Below are positions 1 to 7,667 of a stretch of DNA of 64,000 nt, piece by piece; the stretch's first letter is position 1; every line of letters starts with the position of its first letter. A model generated the notes under the pieces. The model saw nothing but the letters and a program-made list of their open reading frames with translations. It did not search any database and was not told the DNA's origin. The stretch lies in NCBI GenBank assembly GCA_017559305.1, contig JAFYSP010000003.1, forward strand, positions 86,524 through 150,523, in the 5' to 3' direction. Origin of the DNA: Clostridia bacterium. GTDB lineage: Bacteria > Bacillota > Clostridia > Oscillospirales > Acutalibacteraceae. The translations under genes and the position numbers were made by a program.

Positions 1-70
1 ATACAGTTGTGCGAATACCGGGTCCGTCGTGCACCGCCATTTCCTTTATATCAAAAATCGTTCCTGTCAT
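1..70 (-). CDS. Glycyl radical enzyme activating protein, N-terminal fragment cut by the window edge
   Basis: Reading leftwards from the ATG at 70-68 gives 23 codons without a stop: MTGTIFDIKEMAVHDGPGIR followed by TTV. An IFDIKxxxVHDGPGIRT opening is the standard N-terminus of the radical-SAM activases that install the glycyl radical in pyruvate formate-lyase-like enzymes. The CxxxCxxC cluster motif would lie beyond the edge. The ATG overlaps the TGA of the upstream glycyl radical enzyme gene (ATGA arrangement), so the two are almost certainly translationally coupled and form one functional pair. Only the first residues are visible, so nothing can be said about extra ferredoxin-like domains. 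Confidence 0.85.
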   Translation of the reverse strand, partial: MTGTIFDIKEMAVHDGPGIRTTV

Positions 71-2040
71 ATTGTATACGTCTGCCTTGCAATAACGTGG
101 TCTTGATAGCATTTATCAAGCTCGACAAAGTATCCGCTCCAACCCCATACTCTTACTACGAGATTTTTATAATTTTCGGGGTGCTTTTGAGCATCGTATA
201 ACTTTTCGGTGTTGACCATATTGAGTTGTAACTGATGACCGCCCTTGAGTATAAAGGTTCTCACAAGGGCTGCAACCTTACTGATTCCGTCATCATCTGC
301 AAAAACAGAGTGGTGGAATTCAAGAGTTAACGGGCCGCCGTTGATGACGTTTTCAAAATGCGGCTTTGTCATCGATGCAATAACCGACACAGGACCTTTC
401 GTCTTTGCAAAAAGACTCACGGAGAAGTTAGCACCGAGCGGCTCACCCTTTCTTCTACCGTCGGGAGAGGCACCTAACTCGTCTGCCATCCATACGTAAT
501 ACATAGCGCTTCCCGTACCTGCTCTGAATATGCCGCCGCACTCGTTTTTGCGACCTTTAAGACTCTCGGCAAAGGTATCAAGAAGTAGGACCGCAATACT
601 GTCCACGAAGTCGTCGTTATTACCCATTTTGGGTGCTTCGTAGCGGAGTAAATGTAAAAGCTCCGAGTATCCCTCAAAGTTGTTGTCAATTGCATCAATA
701 AGTTCATCGGGAGTTATGCGCTTTTCTTCGAATACGTATTTCTTAATTGCCGCAAGAGAATCTGCTCCGGTTGAAATGCCGCATCCGTGAATGCCGTAAT
801 TATTGTATTTTGCCTTTAAGTAGTCGGCGCCCGGCATCAAAAGATTCACAAGAGGGCAAGGCAATTTATATCCGCTTTTCCAGGTTGTGCAAATTCTTTC
901 TGCCTCATTGAATATTTCTTTCTTGACAGCATTGAAAAACTTATCGTAATTTGCAGAGCTTTTAAGGGATGAATGTAGCGCAATATCTATACATTTGGGA
1001 TAAGATAATCCGTCGATATTTACTATATCAACCGCATTACCGGGGATTATAAACTCCCAACAAGCAGCTACTGTGTAGTTTGCGGCATCCTCATAGTCGT
1101 AACCGAGCTTTTGAAGAGCGGGTATTACAATATCATCGTTTGAATACTGAGGAAAACCAAGTCCTCTTTTGGTAAGCTTTGTGGCGAGCTCAAATCTTTC
1201 TATTGGTGTATTTTTGTTGACTCTGAGATTGATTTTCGGGTCAATAAGTCCGTTGTTGTATGATGCCTCAAGACAAAGTTCGGACAAGAGGTTGAAAACG
1301 TCGTTTCCGTCCTTATCTATACCGCCGAGCATCATGCTTTGCCCGTTGTCACCTTGTTGTATGCCGCGGTAAAGATCGCTGTCTTTGTTGAAGGATAGGA
1401 AAAAATCTTCAAGTAATTCAAGAGCAGATTCCTTTGTGTGAGTACCTTCCTCTAAATCCTTTTTGAGATACTTCCACAAATTAAGGTCAAATCTGCCGAC
1501 CGTATTATGCATATATCCCTCAAGCCATATTGCATAGTGCAAAATTCTGAAAAATTGCAATGCTTCTCTGAAATTTCTTGCGGGGTAGCGGGGCACCTGA
1601 GTCAAAACCTCGACAATGTCGTTTCTTCCAAGGCGCTTTGCTTCTTCGAGATACTTGTCAGAGAGCATAATGATACTGTCAATGTCACGCTTTGCATACT
1701 CGTCTGCCGTCTTTCTCATTTCGATAAGACCTTTGTCGATGGCACCGTAATAGTCGAGCGCCAAATTATTTATACAATCCCAAATGCCGAGCTCGTCTTT
1801 TTCTTGCTCGGTTATAACGTCGGGAAGGTTGGAAACGGTTCTTACAAAACAAATTTTTTCATCGGGTAAAATTATCGGTTTTTCTTCCTTGCAAAGACGG
1901 TAGAATCTGTCTGCCATTCGGCTTTTAAGGTTAAGTCCCGCTTTGGAATATTCTTCCGCTAAATTCCAATCAACTTTATGACGAAGATTTCTTTGCTCGT
2001 GGTTCACGTAAAATTTGAAATATTCTTTATTAGAAATCAT
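67..2040 (-). CDS. Glycyl radical enzyme (PFL-like family), substrate unknown
   Basis: A 657-residue enzyme of the pyruvate formate-lyase/glycyl radical superfamily. Two signatures are visible: a candidate thiyl-radical cysteine in NYTVAACWEF (Cys327, with Glu329) and the C-terminal glycyl radical loop RVWGWSGYF (probable radical Gly633). PFL itself has adjacent Cys-Cys; the C-x-E arrangement is the one found in eliminases and decarboxylases such as choline lyase, diol dehydratase and hydroxyproline dehydratase. At 657 residues it is shorter than most family members (about 750-900). It overlaps its activase gene by 4 bp and is divergent from an AraC regulator. The enzyme should be cytoplasmic, anaerobic and oxygen-sensitive. 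I cannot name the substrate. Confidence 0.85.
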   Translation of the reverse strand: MISNKEYFKFYVNHEQRNLRHKVDWNLAEEYSKAGLNLKSRMADRFYRLCKEEKPIILPDEKICFVRTVSNLPDVITEQEKDELGIWDCINNLALDYYGAIDKGLIEMRKTADEYAKRDIDSIIMLSDKYLEEAKRLGRNDIVEVLTQVPRYPARNFREALQFFRILHYAIWLEGYMHNTVGRFDLNLWKYLKKDLEEGTHTKESALELLEDFFLSFNKDSDLYRGIQQGDNGQSMMLGGIDKDGNDVFNLLSELCLEASYNNGLIDPKINLRVNKNTPIERFELATKLTKRGLGFPQYSNDDIVIPALQKLGYDYEDAANYTVAACWEFIIPGNAVDIVNIDGLSYPKCIDIALHSSLKSSANYDKFFNAVKKEIFNEAERICTTWKSGYKLPCPLVNLLMPGADYLKAKYNNYGIHGCGISTGADSLAAIKKYVFEEKRITPDELIDAIDNNFEGYSELLHLLRYEAPKMGNNDDFVDSIAVLLLDTFAESLKGRKNECGGIFRAGTGSAMYYVWMADELGASPDGRRKGEPLGANFSVSLFAKTKGPVSVIASMTKPHFENVINGGPLTLEFHHSVFADDDGISKVAALVRTFILKGGHQLQLNMVNTEKLYDAQKHPENYKNLVVRVWGWSGYFVELDKCYQDHVIARQTYTI

Positions 2041-2079
2041 AATTTGCCCCCCCTAATTGAACTCTGAATTTAGGATATA

Positions 2080-2111
2080 GCAAAATATTGACATTTTCTT
2101 GCAAAATATTG
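2080..2111. promoter_or_regulatory. Candidate AraC operator: direct repeats 21 bp apart
   Basis: The 11-mer gcaaaatattg occurs at 2080-2090 and again at 2101-2111, exactly 21 bp start to start. The first copy overlaps the -35 box of the rightward araC-type promoter and the second lies in its spacer, so occupancy would repress the regulator while sitting about 40-70 bp upstream of the divergent glycyl radical enzyme start. Two half-sites on the same helix face are typical for AraC-family proteins. The sequence is AT-rich, so a footprint would be needed for proof. Confidence 0.5.
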
Positions 2112-2117
2112 TATAAT
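2088..2117 (+). promoter_or_regulatory. Sigma-A-type promoter of the AraC-family gene at 2148
   Basis: TTGACA at 2088-2093 and TATAAT at 2112-2117, both perfect, separated by 18 bp. Transcription would start near 2124, ahead of the GGAGGG ribosome-binding site. Confidence 0.7.
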
Positions 2118-2147
2118 AATAGCAATAAATTATCTTTTGGAGGGTAT

Positions 2148-2927
2148 ATGATATTTCATCAGCCACACAATTCCAAAACCAACTACAATTACAATGCTTT
2201 TTTCTATAGGCAAGAAAAGTGGGATCCGCATTTCCATAAGAATTTTGAACTGATTTATGTTTTAGAGGGTGTAATTGAGTGTACGGTGGGAAACACCAAA
2301 CAAATAGTAAAACCCAATGAATTCGCCCTCTGCCTTTCTAATGAGGTGCATAGTATCACACCTTGTAAAAATGCTCTTTATTGGGTTGGAGTTTTTTCCG
2401 AGGATTATGTTCGTGCCTTTTCAAAAGCCGTGCAGGGTAAGGTGGGAAACGGCTTTGTTTTTGTCTGTTCAGAGTCGGTAAACAAATTCTTAAAAGAAAA
2501 CCTTATAACCGATAAAACGCCGCCCGTTTATATGCTTAAATCCTGCCTATATGCCGTATGTGAGGAGTATTCCAATTCGGTAAACCTTACCGATAAAAAT
2601 ATGAAAGATTCCGAAACAATGCTAAAAATCACCGACTACGTCCTTAAAAACCATAAAAACGATATTTCTCTTTCGTCATTAGCGGCTCTGCTCGGATATG
2701 ACTATCATTATGTTTCAAGATATTTCCATGAAGTTTTCAATATGTCCTTTGCCGATTACCTTAATTCCTATCGGCTTGAAACCGCAATAGCAATGCTCGA
2801 GGAAACCGATAAAAACATCGCCGACATTGCCTTTGAAAGCGGATTTCAAAGTGTGCGAAATTTCAATAATTGCTTCAAAACCCGTTTCGGCACACCACCT
2901 TCATCCTACCGAAAAATCATAAAATGA
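2148..2927 (+). CDS. AraC-family transcriptional regulator (cupin + HTH), beside the glycyl radical enzyme
   Basis: A 259-residue regulator. The N-terminal ~140 residues look like an AraC cupin sensor (DPHFHKNFELIYVLEG early on), and the C-terminal ~100 residues carry the double helix-turn-helix domain, with ISLSSLAALLGYDYHYVSRY as the first and ADIAFESGFQSVRNFNNCFK as the second helix pair. The ATG at 2148 is chosen because TTTTGGAGGG lies just upstream; a longer frame opening at 2088 would start inside the -35 box. It is divergent from the glycyl radical enzyme/activase pair and most likely senses the substrate of that pathway. Confidence 0.88.
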   Translation: MIFHQPHNSKTNYNYNAFFYRQEKWDPHFHKNFELIYVLEGVIECTVGNTKQIVKPNEFALCLSNEVHSITPCKNALYWVGVFSEDYVRAFSKAVQGKVGNGFVFVCSESVNKFLKENLITDKTPPVYMLKSCLYAVCEEYSNSVNLTDKNMKDSETMLKITDYVLKNHKNDISLSSLAALLGYDYHYVSRYFHEVFNMSFADYLNSYRLETAIAMLEETDKNIADIAFESGFQSVRNFNNCFKTRFGTPPSSYRKIIK

Positions 2928-2936
2928 TAAAAAATT

Positions 2937-2984
2937 ACCCTTGTGTCACCATTAGTAAGTAAGGTGATACAGGGGTGCTTTTTT
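2937..2984. terminator. Bidirectional intrinsic terminator between convergent AraC genes
   Basis: Arms ACCCTTGTGTCACC (2937-2950) and GGTGATACAGGGGT (2963-2976) pair across a 12-nt loop. The rightward strand has six T after the stem; an A-run precedes it for the leftward gene, whose stop codon lies in the T tract. Confidence 0.75.
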
Positions 2985-3825
2985 ATGCCAGAATTGATCT
3001 TTTGTCGGTCGGGTCGAAAAAATCTCCCTCTTTTGCCGAATAATCCACTCTATAGTCTTTGGGCAGGTTTTTTGGCGAAAATCCCGTTATTTCTTTGAAC
3101 ACCTTGTTGAAATTCCGCACAGTCGAAAAACCGCATTTAAGTGAAACGGCGGTGGCGGTTAGGTTTTGTCCGCTTTTGAGCATTTCTGCGGCATGTTCAA
3201 CCTTTATGGTGTTTAAGTATTCGGTAAAACTCATACCTGAAAGTTCTTTGAAAAGTTTTGAAAAATGAGAAGGACTGTATCCTGAATACTTGACTGCATC
3301 AGCAAAAGTTATGTAAGCAAATTCCTCGTTTATCTTCCATATAAGGTTTTTGTAAAACCTCGATTTGTTGTCCCTTTGTTCGTGAGGAGAGCGACTGAAC
3401 AAATCAATTACAAATCCTCTCGTGCGGTTTTCGATTTGCTCTCGGTAAAATTCTGACTTTTGGTATTCAAGCGCCCTTATTTCGCCAAACAACCCAAAAG
3501 TATCAAACTCATTACTGATTTTAGGAGAGGTGAGTGAAAACAAGTCGGTAATATCTCCGCAAATACTTTCGTCGAATATCATAATGTCGGTCTCGGCGCC
3601 ATCTTCACTCATAATGTAATGAAGTTTCTCACCGACACAGAAAAACGAATCACCTGCGGCGGCTTGGAACAACATATCTCCGATTTTGATTTTGGCTTTT
3701 CCGCTTTTTACCATTATTATCTCGTTTTCAAAATGCCAATGCAAAACGTTTACAAGGTTTTTATAAGAACCGCACCAGACTTTTTTGCCTTCCTCGAAAC
3801 GCCTTTTTTCGAAATTTCCCAACAT
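2983..3825 (-). CDS. AraC-family transcriptional regulator of the arabinose operon
   Basis: A 280-residue regulator with a cupin-like N-terminal half (LHWHFENEIIMVKSGKAKIK near residue 28) and a C-terminal AraC HTH domain (FADAVKYSGYSPSHFSKLFK, then ATAVSLKCGFSTVRNFNKVF). The ATG at 3825 follows AGGAG about 11 nt upstream. It is divergent from the FGGY kinase-araA-araD operon, so it is the natural candidate for the pentose sensor, although it is not specifically similar to E. coli AraC beyond the family fold. It is convergent with the preceding AraC gene and shares its terminator. Confidence 0.87.
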   Translation of the reverse strand: MLGNFEKRRFEEGKKVWCGSYKNLVNVLHWHFENEIIMVKSGKAKIKIGDMLFQAAAGDSFFCVGEKLHYIMSEDGAETDIMIFDESICGDITDLFSLTSPKISNEFDTFGLFGEIRALEYQKSEFYREQIENRTRGFVIDLFSRSPHEQRDNKSRFYKNLIWKINEEFAYITFADAVKYSGYSPSHFSKLFKELSGMSFTEYLNTIKVEHAAEMLKSGQNLTATAVSLKCGFSTVRNFNKVFKEITGFSPKNLPKDYRVDYSAKEGDFFDPTDKRSILA

Positions 3826-3875
3826 AATTCCTAAACTCCTGAAATTTTATGCTTTATTATATCACAAATCACAAT

Positions 3876-3904
3876 AAAATTCTATACTGTAATATCAAAA
3901 TTCT
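3876..3904. promoter_or_regulatory. Candidate AraC operator for the arabinose operon: AAAATTCT repeats 21 bp apart
   Basis: AAAATTCT occurs at 3876-3883 and 3897-3904, 21 bp start to start, immediately upstream of the weak -35 region of the ara promoter. A second imperfect repeat family (atcaaaattctttttata at 3894-3911 and atcaaaagatttttata at 3912-3928) overlaps it. Location and spacing match class II activation by an AraC protein. Confidence 0.42.
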
Positions 3905-3932
3905 TTTTATAATCAAAAGATTTTTATATAAT
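3904..3932 (+). promoter_or_regulatory. Probable activator-dependent promoter of the arabinose operon
   Basis: A perfect TATAAT lies at 3927-3932. The position 17 bp upstream (3904-3909) reads only T/A with no TTGACA match, which is what a promoter dependent on an AraC activator would look like. The start codon of the first gene is 30 bp downstream of the -10. Confidence 0.45.
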
Positions 3933-3962
3933 TACATCAACAAATAAAAGTGGAGGCGTAAT

Positions 3963-5486
3963 ATGAAAAATTATCTCGGTATAGAATTCGGCTCAACCCG
4001 TATCAAAGCAATTTTGATAGACCAGGGTTATACCCCCGTATCATCAGGGGATTATACTTGGAAATCTGATTTTATAAACGGTATTTGGACCTATGAATTA
4101 GATGAGGCAATTCAAGGACTAAAAACCGCTTTGTCGGGAATAAATGATACTAAAAATATATCCGCTATGGGTATATCAGGTATGATGCACGGATACCTTG
4201 CCTTTGATGAGAATTGGAATCTTTTGGTCCCGTTCCGCACCTGGCAAAATACCATCACAGCCACAGCCGCAAGTGAACTTACTTCATTGTTCGGTTTTAA
4301 TATTCCGCAAAGATGGAGTATAGCGCATTTGTATCAGGCAATTCTCAATGGGGAAGACCATATCGGAAAAATTGCTCATATCACCACACTTTCGGGATAT
4401 ATTCACTTTTTACTTACGGGTGAAAACGTCCTCGGTATCGGTGAAGCATCGGGAATGTTCCCTATAGACCCCAAAACCAAATCTTATGATGGAAAAATGC
4501 TTAAAAAATTCCAAAATCTTGTCACCCAAAAAGGTCTTTCCTGGGATATTAAAGACCTTTTGCCTCGTGTCTTGGTGGCAGGTCAGAATGCAGGTTGCTT
4601 AACCGAAAAGGGCGCAAAACTTGTAGATAACTTGTTGCCTGCAGGCATTCCTTTTGCCGCACCTGAAGGAGATGGGGATACGGGTATGACGGCTACGAAT
4701 TCCGTCAGCGTCGGTACCGGTAACGTTTCGGCAGGAACTTCAATCTTCTCAATGGTGGTTTTAGATAAGCCGCTTGAAAATAATTACGAGGAAATAGACG
4801 TCATCACAACGCCCACGGGAGAGCCTGTCGCAATGGTGCATTGTAATAACTGTACCAACGATTCAAACGCCTGGATAAATATTCTTCGTGAAACGGCAGA
4901 ACTTTTCGGCGCAAATATCACAACAGGCGAACTTTATACCAAACTTTATGAAAAATCCCTTGAGGGAGATGCAAATTGCGGAAAGGTTATGGTTTGCAAC
5001 TATCTTGCAGGGGAGGGCGTAACTCATTTTGATGAGGGCAGACCTTTGGTACTTCGCTCGGCAAACAGCAAGTTTACACTTGCAAATTTTATGCGTTCAT
5101 CCCTTTATTCCACACTTGCCACTTTGGCTATCGGTATGGAAATTTTAGATAAAGAGAACGTTAAAATCGAGTTTCTGAATGCTCACGGCGGACTTTTCAA
5201 AACTAAGGGCGTCGGAGTAAAATACCTTGCAGCAGCAACGGGAAGTGAAGTAAAGGTTATGAAAACTGCAGGTGAAGGCGGTCCGTTTGGCATGGCTTTA
5301 CTTGCCGCTTATCTTGACAATAACGCAAAACCTCTCGAACAGTTTTTGAAAGATGAAGTTTTCGGCAATTCCGAGAGCCAAATCTATTCGCCCGAAGCCG
5401 AATGTGTAGATGGCTTTAAGGAATATCTGGAAGAATACAAGAAGATTTTAGAAGTTGAAAGGTCAGCAGTAGAAAGGGTTAAATAA
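3963..5486 (+). CDS. FGGY-family carbohydrate kinase, probably L-ribulokinase
   Basis: A 507-residue sugar kinase. The opening GIEFGSTRIKA is the FGGY phosphate-1 loop, GISGMMHGYLAFD follows near residue 66, and HGGLFKTKGVGVKYLAAATG near residue 410 is the C-terminal FGGY ATP-binding signature. Family members phosphorylate pentoses, hexoses or polyols. Because araA and araD follow at once, the expected reaction is L-ribulose + ATP to L-ribulose-5-phosphate, although the protein is shorter than E. coli AraB (about 566) and resembles the xylulokinase-like branch; xylulokinase activity cannot be excluded. The start follows GGAGG. It ends 1 nt before araA. Confidence 0.85.
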   Translation: MKNYLGIEFGSTRIKAILIDQGYTPVSSGDYTWKSDFINGIWTYELDEAIQGLKTALSGINDTKNISAMGISGMMHGYLAFDENWNLLVPFRTWQNTITATAASELTSLFGFNIPQRWSIAHLYQAILNGEDHIGKIAHITTLSGYIHFLLTGENVLGIGEASGMFPIDPKTKSYDGKMLKKFQNLVTQKGLSWDIKDLLPRVLVAGQNAGCLTEKGAKLVDNLLPAGIPFAAPEGDGDTGMTATNSVSVGTGNVSAGTSIFSMVVLDKPLENNYEEIDVITTPTGEPVAMVHCNNCTNDSNAWINILRETAELFGANITTGELYTKLYEKSLEGDANCGKVMVCNYLAGEGVTHFDEGRPLVLRSANSKFTLANFMRSSLYSTLATLAIGMEILDKENVKIEFLNAHGGLFKTKGVGVKYLAAATGSEVKVMKTAGEGGPFGMALLAAYLDNNAKPLEQFLKDEVFGNSESQIYSPEAECVDGFKEYLEEYKKILEVERSAVERVK

Positions 5487-5487
5487 T

Positions 5488-6957
5488 ATGAAATACGAAT
5501 TTTGGTTTGTGGTCGGTTCACAGTTTTTATATGGCGACGAGGTGCTCGAAACTGTCGAAAAAAGAGCAAAAGAGATGGCAAATGAACTGTCAGGTAAATT
5601 GCCCTATCCTTTAATATATAAGGTAACGGCAAAGACAAGCAAGGAAATAAGCGATGTAGTAAAGGCGGCGAATTTTGATGATTCTTGTGCCGGAATCATT
5701 ACCTGGTGCCACACCTTTAGCCCCTCAAAAATGTGGATAAACGGCCTTAAGGACCTCAAAAAACCTTATTGCCATTTTGCCACACAGTATAACGAAAAAA
5801 TCCCCAATGATGAAATAGATATGGATTTTATGAATCTTAATCAAGCGGCGCACGGAGATAGGGAACACGGATTTATAGCCGCAAGACTTAGAATGCCTCG
5901 CAAGGTTATAGCAGGATATTGGAAACGTCAAGAGGTACAAACACGCATTGCGAGTTGGATGAAATCTGCGGTCGGCGTTGCATTCTCGAAAAACTTAAAG
6001 GTTATGCGCTTTGGCGATAATATGAGAGACGTTGCCGTCACCGAGGGCGATAAGGTCGAGGTTCAGACAAAACTCGGTTGGGAGGTAAATACCTGGGCGG
6101 TAGGAGACCTTGTAAAAGAAATGTCAGTAGTCACCGATAAGGAAATTGATGCCCTTATGGCTGAATACGGCGAAAAATATGAAATCGCAACGGATAATAT
6201 AGAAGCCGTTCGTTATCAGGCGAGAGAAGAAATTGCAATCAAAAAAATGCTTGACCGTGAGAACTGCGTAGCATTCACAAATACATTTCAGGACCTTTAC
6301 GGTATGGAACAACTCCCCGGTCTTGCATCACAGCACTTAATGTCCGAGGGCTACGGCTACGGCGGAGAGGGCGACTGGAAGGTGTCTGCCATGACCGCTA
6401 TTATGAAGGCGATGGGCGAAAACGGAAACGGCGCTTCCGCCTTTATGGAGGACTACACCTATCATCTCGAGGAGGGCAAGGAATACTCCCTCGGCGCTCA
6501 TATGCTTGAAGTTTGTCCAAGTCTTGCAAGTGCCGATAAAAAGCCACGTATCGAAACACATCATCTCGGTATCGGTATGAATGAAAAAGATCCTGCCCGC
6601 CTTGTGTTCGAGGGAAAAGAGGGCAATGCAATAGTAGTGTCCCTCGTCGATATGGGTGGTAGACTCCGTCTTATCTGTCAGGATATTGTTTGCGTTAAAC
6701 CTATTATGGAAATGCCTAATCTTCCCGTAGCACGTGTTATGTGGCGAGCAATGCCAAATCTTACTACAGGTGTTGAATGTTGGATTACTGCGGGAGGCGC
6801 TCATCATACCGTTTTGTCCTATGACGTAACAACAGAGCAGATGAAAGATTTTGCAAATATGATGGATATTGAGTTCGTGCATATCACAAAGGATACTACA
6901 GTAGAAGCGCTCGAAAAAGAACTATTCTTAAACGACCTTGCATGGAAACTTAAATGA
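5488..6957 (+). CDS. araA: L-arabinose isomerase
   Basis: 489 residues, the normal AraA length, opening with the typical [19 protein letters not shown]. It interconverts L-arabinose and L-ribulose with a Mn2+ ion. Visible active-site stretches are [13 protein letters not shown] (metal/catalytic Glu), the second Glu in HMLEVCPS, the ETHHLGIG histidine pair and [12 protein letters not shown] near the C-terminus. It lies second in the operon, 1 nt after the kinase, and AAAGGG in the kinase 3' end is its ribosome-binding site. No missing catalytic residue was noticed. Confidence 0.97.
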   Translation: MKYEFWFVVGSQFLYGDEVLETVEKRAKEMANELSGKLPYPLIYKVTAKTSKEISDVVKAANFDDSCAGIITWCHTFSPSKMWINGLKDLKKPYCHFATQYNEKIPNDEIDMDFMNLNQAAHGDREHGFIAARLRMPRKVIAGYWKRQEVQTRIASWMKSAVGVAFSKNLKVMRFGDNMRDVAVTEGDKVEVQTKLGWEVNTWAVGDLVKEMSVVTDKEIDALMAEYGEKYEIATDNIEAVRYQAREEIAIKKMLDRENCVAFTNTFQDLYGMEQLPGLASQHLMSEGYGYGGEGDWKVSAMTAIMKAMGENGNGASAFMEDYTYHLEEGKEYSLGAHMLEVCPSLASADKKPRIETHHLGIGMNEKDPARLVFEGKEGNAIVVSLVDMGGRLRLICQDIVCVKPIMEMPNLPVARVMWRAMPNLTTGVECWITAGGAHHTVLSYDVTTEQMKDFANMMDIEFVHITKDTTVEALEKELFLNDLAWKLK

Positions 6958-6967
6958 GGTGAACGAA

Positions 6968-7657
6968 ATGCTTGAAAACTTAAAACAAAAGGTACTTAAA
7001 GCCAATTTAGACCTCGTAAAATACGGACTTGTCACATTCACTTGGGGCAACGTTTCTGCAATAGACAGAGAAAAAGGACTTGTCGTTATAAAACCGAGCG
7101 GTGTAGAGTACGACACCATGACGGCGGATGACATGGTAGTAGTTGACCTTGAGGGAAATACCGTCGAGGGCAAGTGGAAACCTTCATCCGATACCCCTAC
7201 CCATATTGAACTTTATAAAGCGTTTAATAATATCGGTGCGGTTGTGCATACCCATTCAAAATGGGCAACTTCCTTTGCTCAGGCGGGCGTCGGTATAGAC
7301 CCTCTCGGCACCACCCACGCCGATTATTTCTACGGTGAAATCCCTTGCACACGCAAAATGACCGTATCAGAAATAAAGGGCGAGTACGAAAAGGAAACGG
7401 GCAAAGTGATAGCAGAGCGATTCCAAAAACTTTCTGCCGATGATATTCCTGCGGTTTTGGTTCATTCTCACGGACCTTTTGCGTGGGGTACCGATGCCGC
7501 TAATGCGGTACATAATGCAGTTGTGTTGGAGCAACTTGCGTTTATGGCGGTGCAGACCAAATTATTAAACCTCGATGTAACAAATATGCAACAGGAACTA
7601 CTTGATAAACATTATCTCCGTAAACACGGTAAAAATGCCTATTACGGACAAAAATAA
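6968..7657 (+). CDS. araD: L-ribulose-5-phosphate 4-epimerase
   Basis: A 229-residue class II aldolase/epimerase that converts L-ribulose-5-phosphate to D-xylulose-5-phosphate, delivering arabinose carbon to the pentose phosphate pathway. The Zn ligands are recognisable in [14 protein letters not shown] and [10 protein letters not shown], and the phosphate-binding TWGNVSAID and KPSGV stretches are near the N-terminus. The ATG at 6968 follows GAGGTGA; an in-frame upstream codon at 6938 lies inside araA and has no ribosome-binding site. It is followed 10 nt later by the GH36 gene. Confidence 0.96.
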   Translation: MLENLKQKVLKANLDLVKYGLVTFTWGNVSAIDREKGLVVIKPSGVEYDTMTADDMVVVDLEGNTVEGKWKPSSDTPTHIELYKAFNNIGAVVHTHSKWATSFAQAGVGIDPLGTTHADYFYGEIPCTRKMTVSEIKGEYEKETGKVIAERFQKLSADDIPAVLVHSHGPFAWGTDAANAVHNAVVLEQLAFMAVQTKLLNLDVTNMQQELLDKHYLRKHGKNAYYGQK

Positions 7658-7667
7658 GGGGAATACA

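Noticed and set aside
6337-6882. A 181-codon open frame opposite araA
   Set aside because: Antisense shadow of araA with His/Cys-rich composition produced by the complement of common codons.
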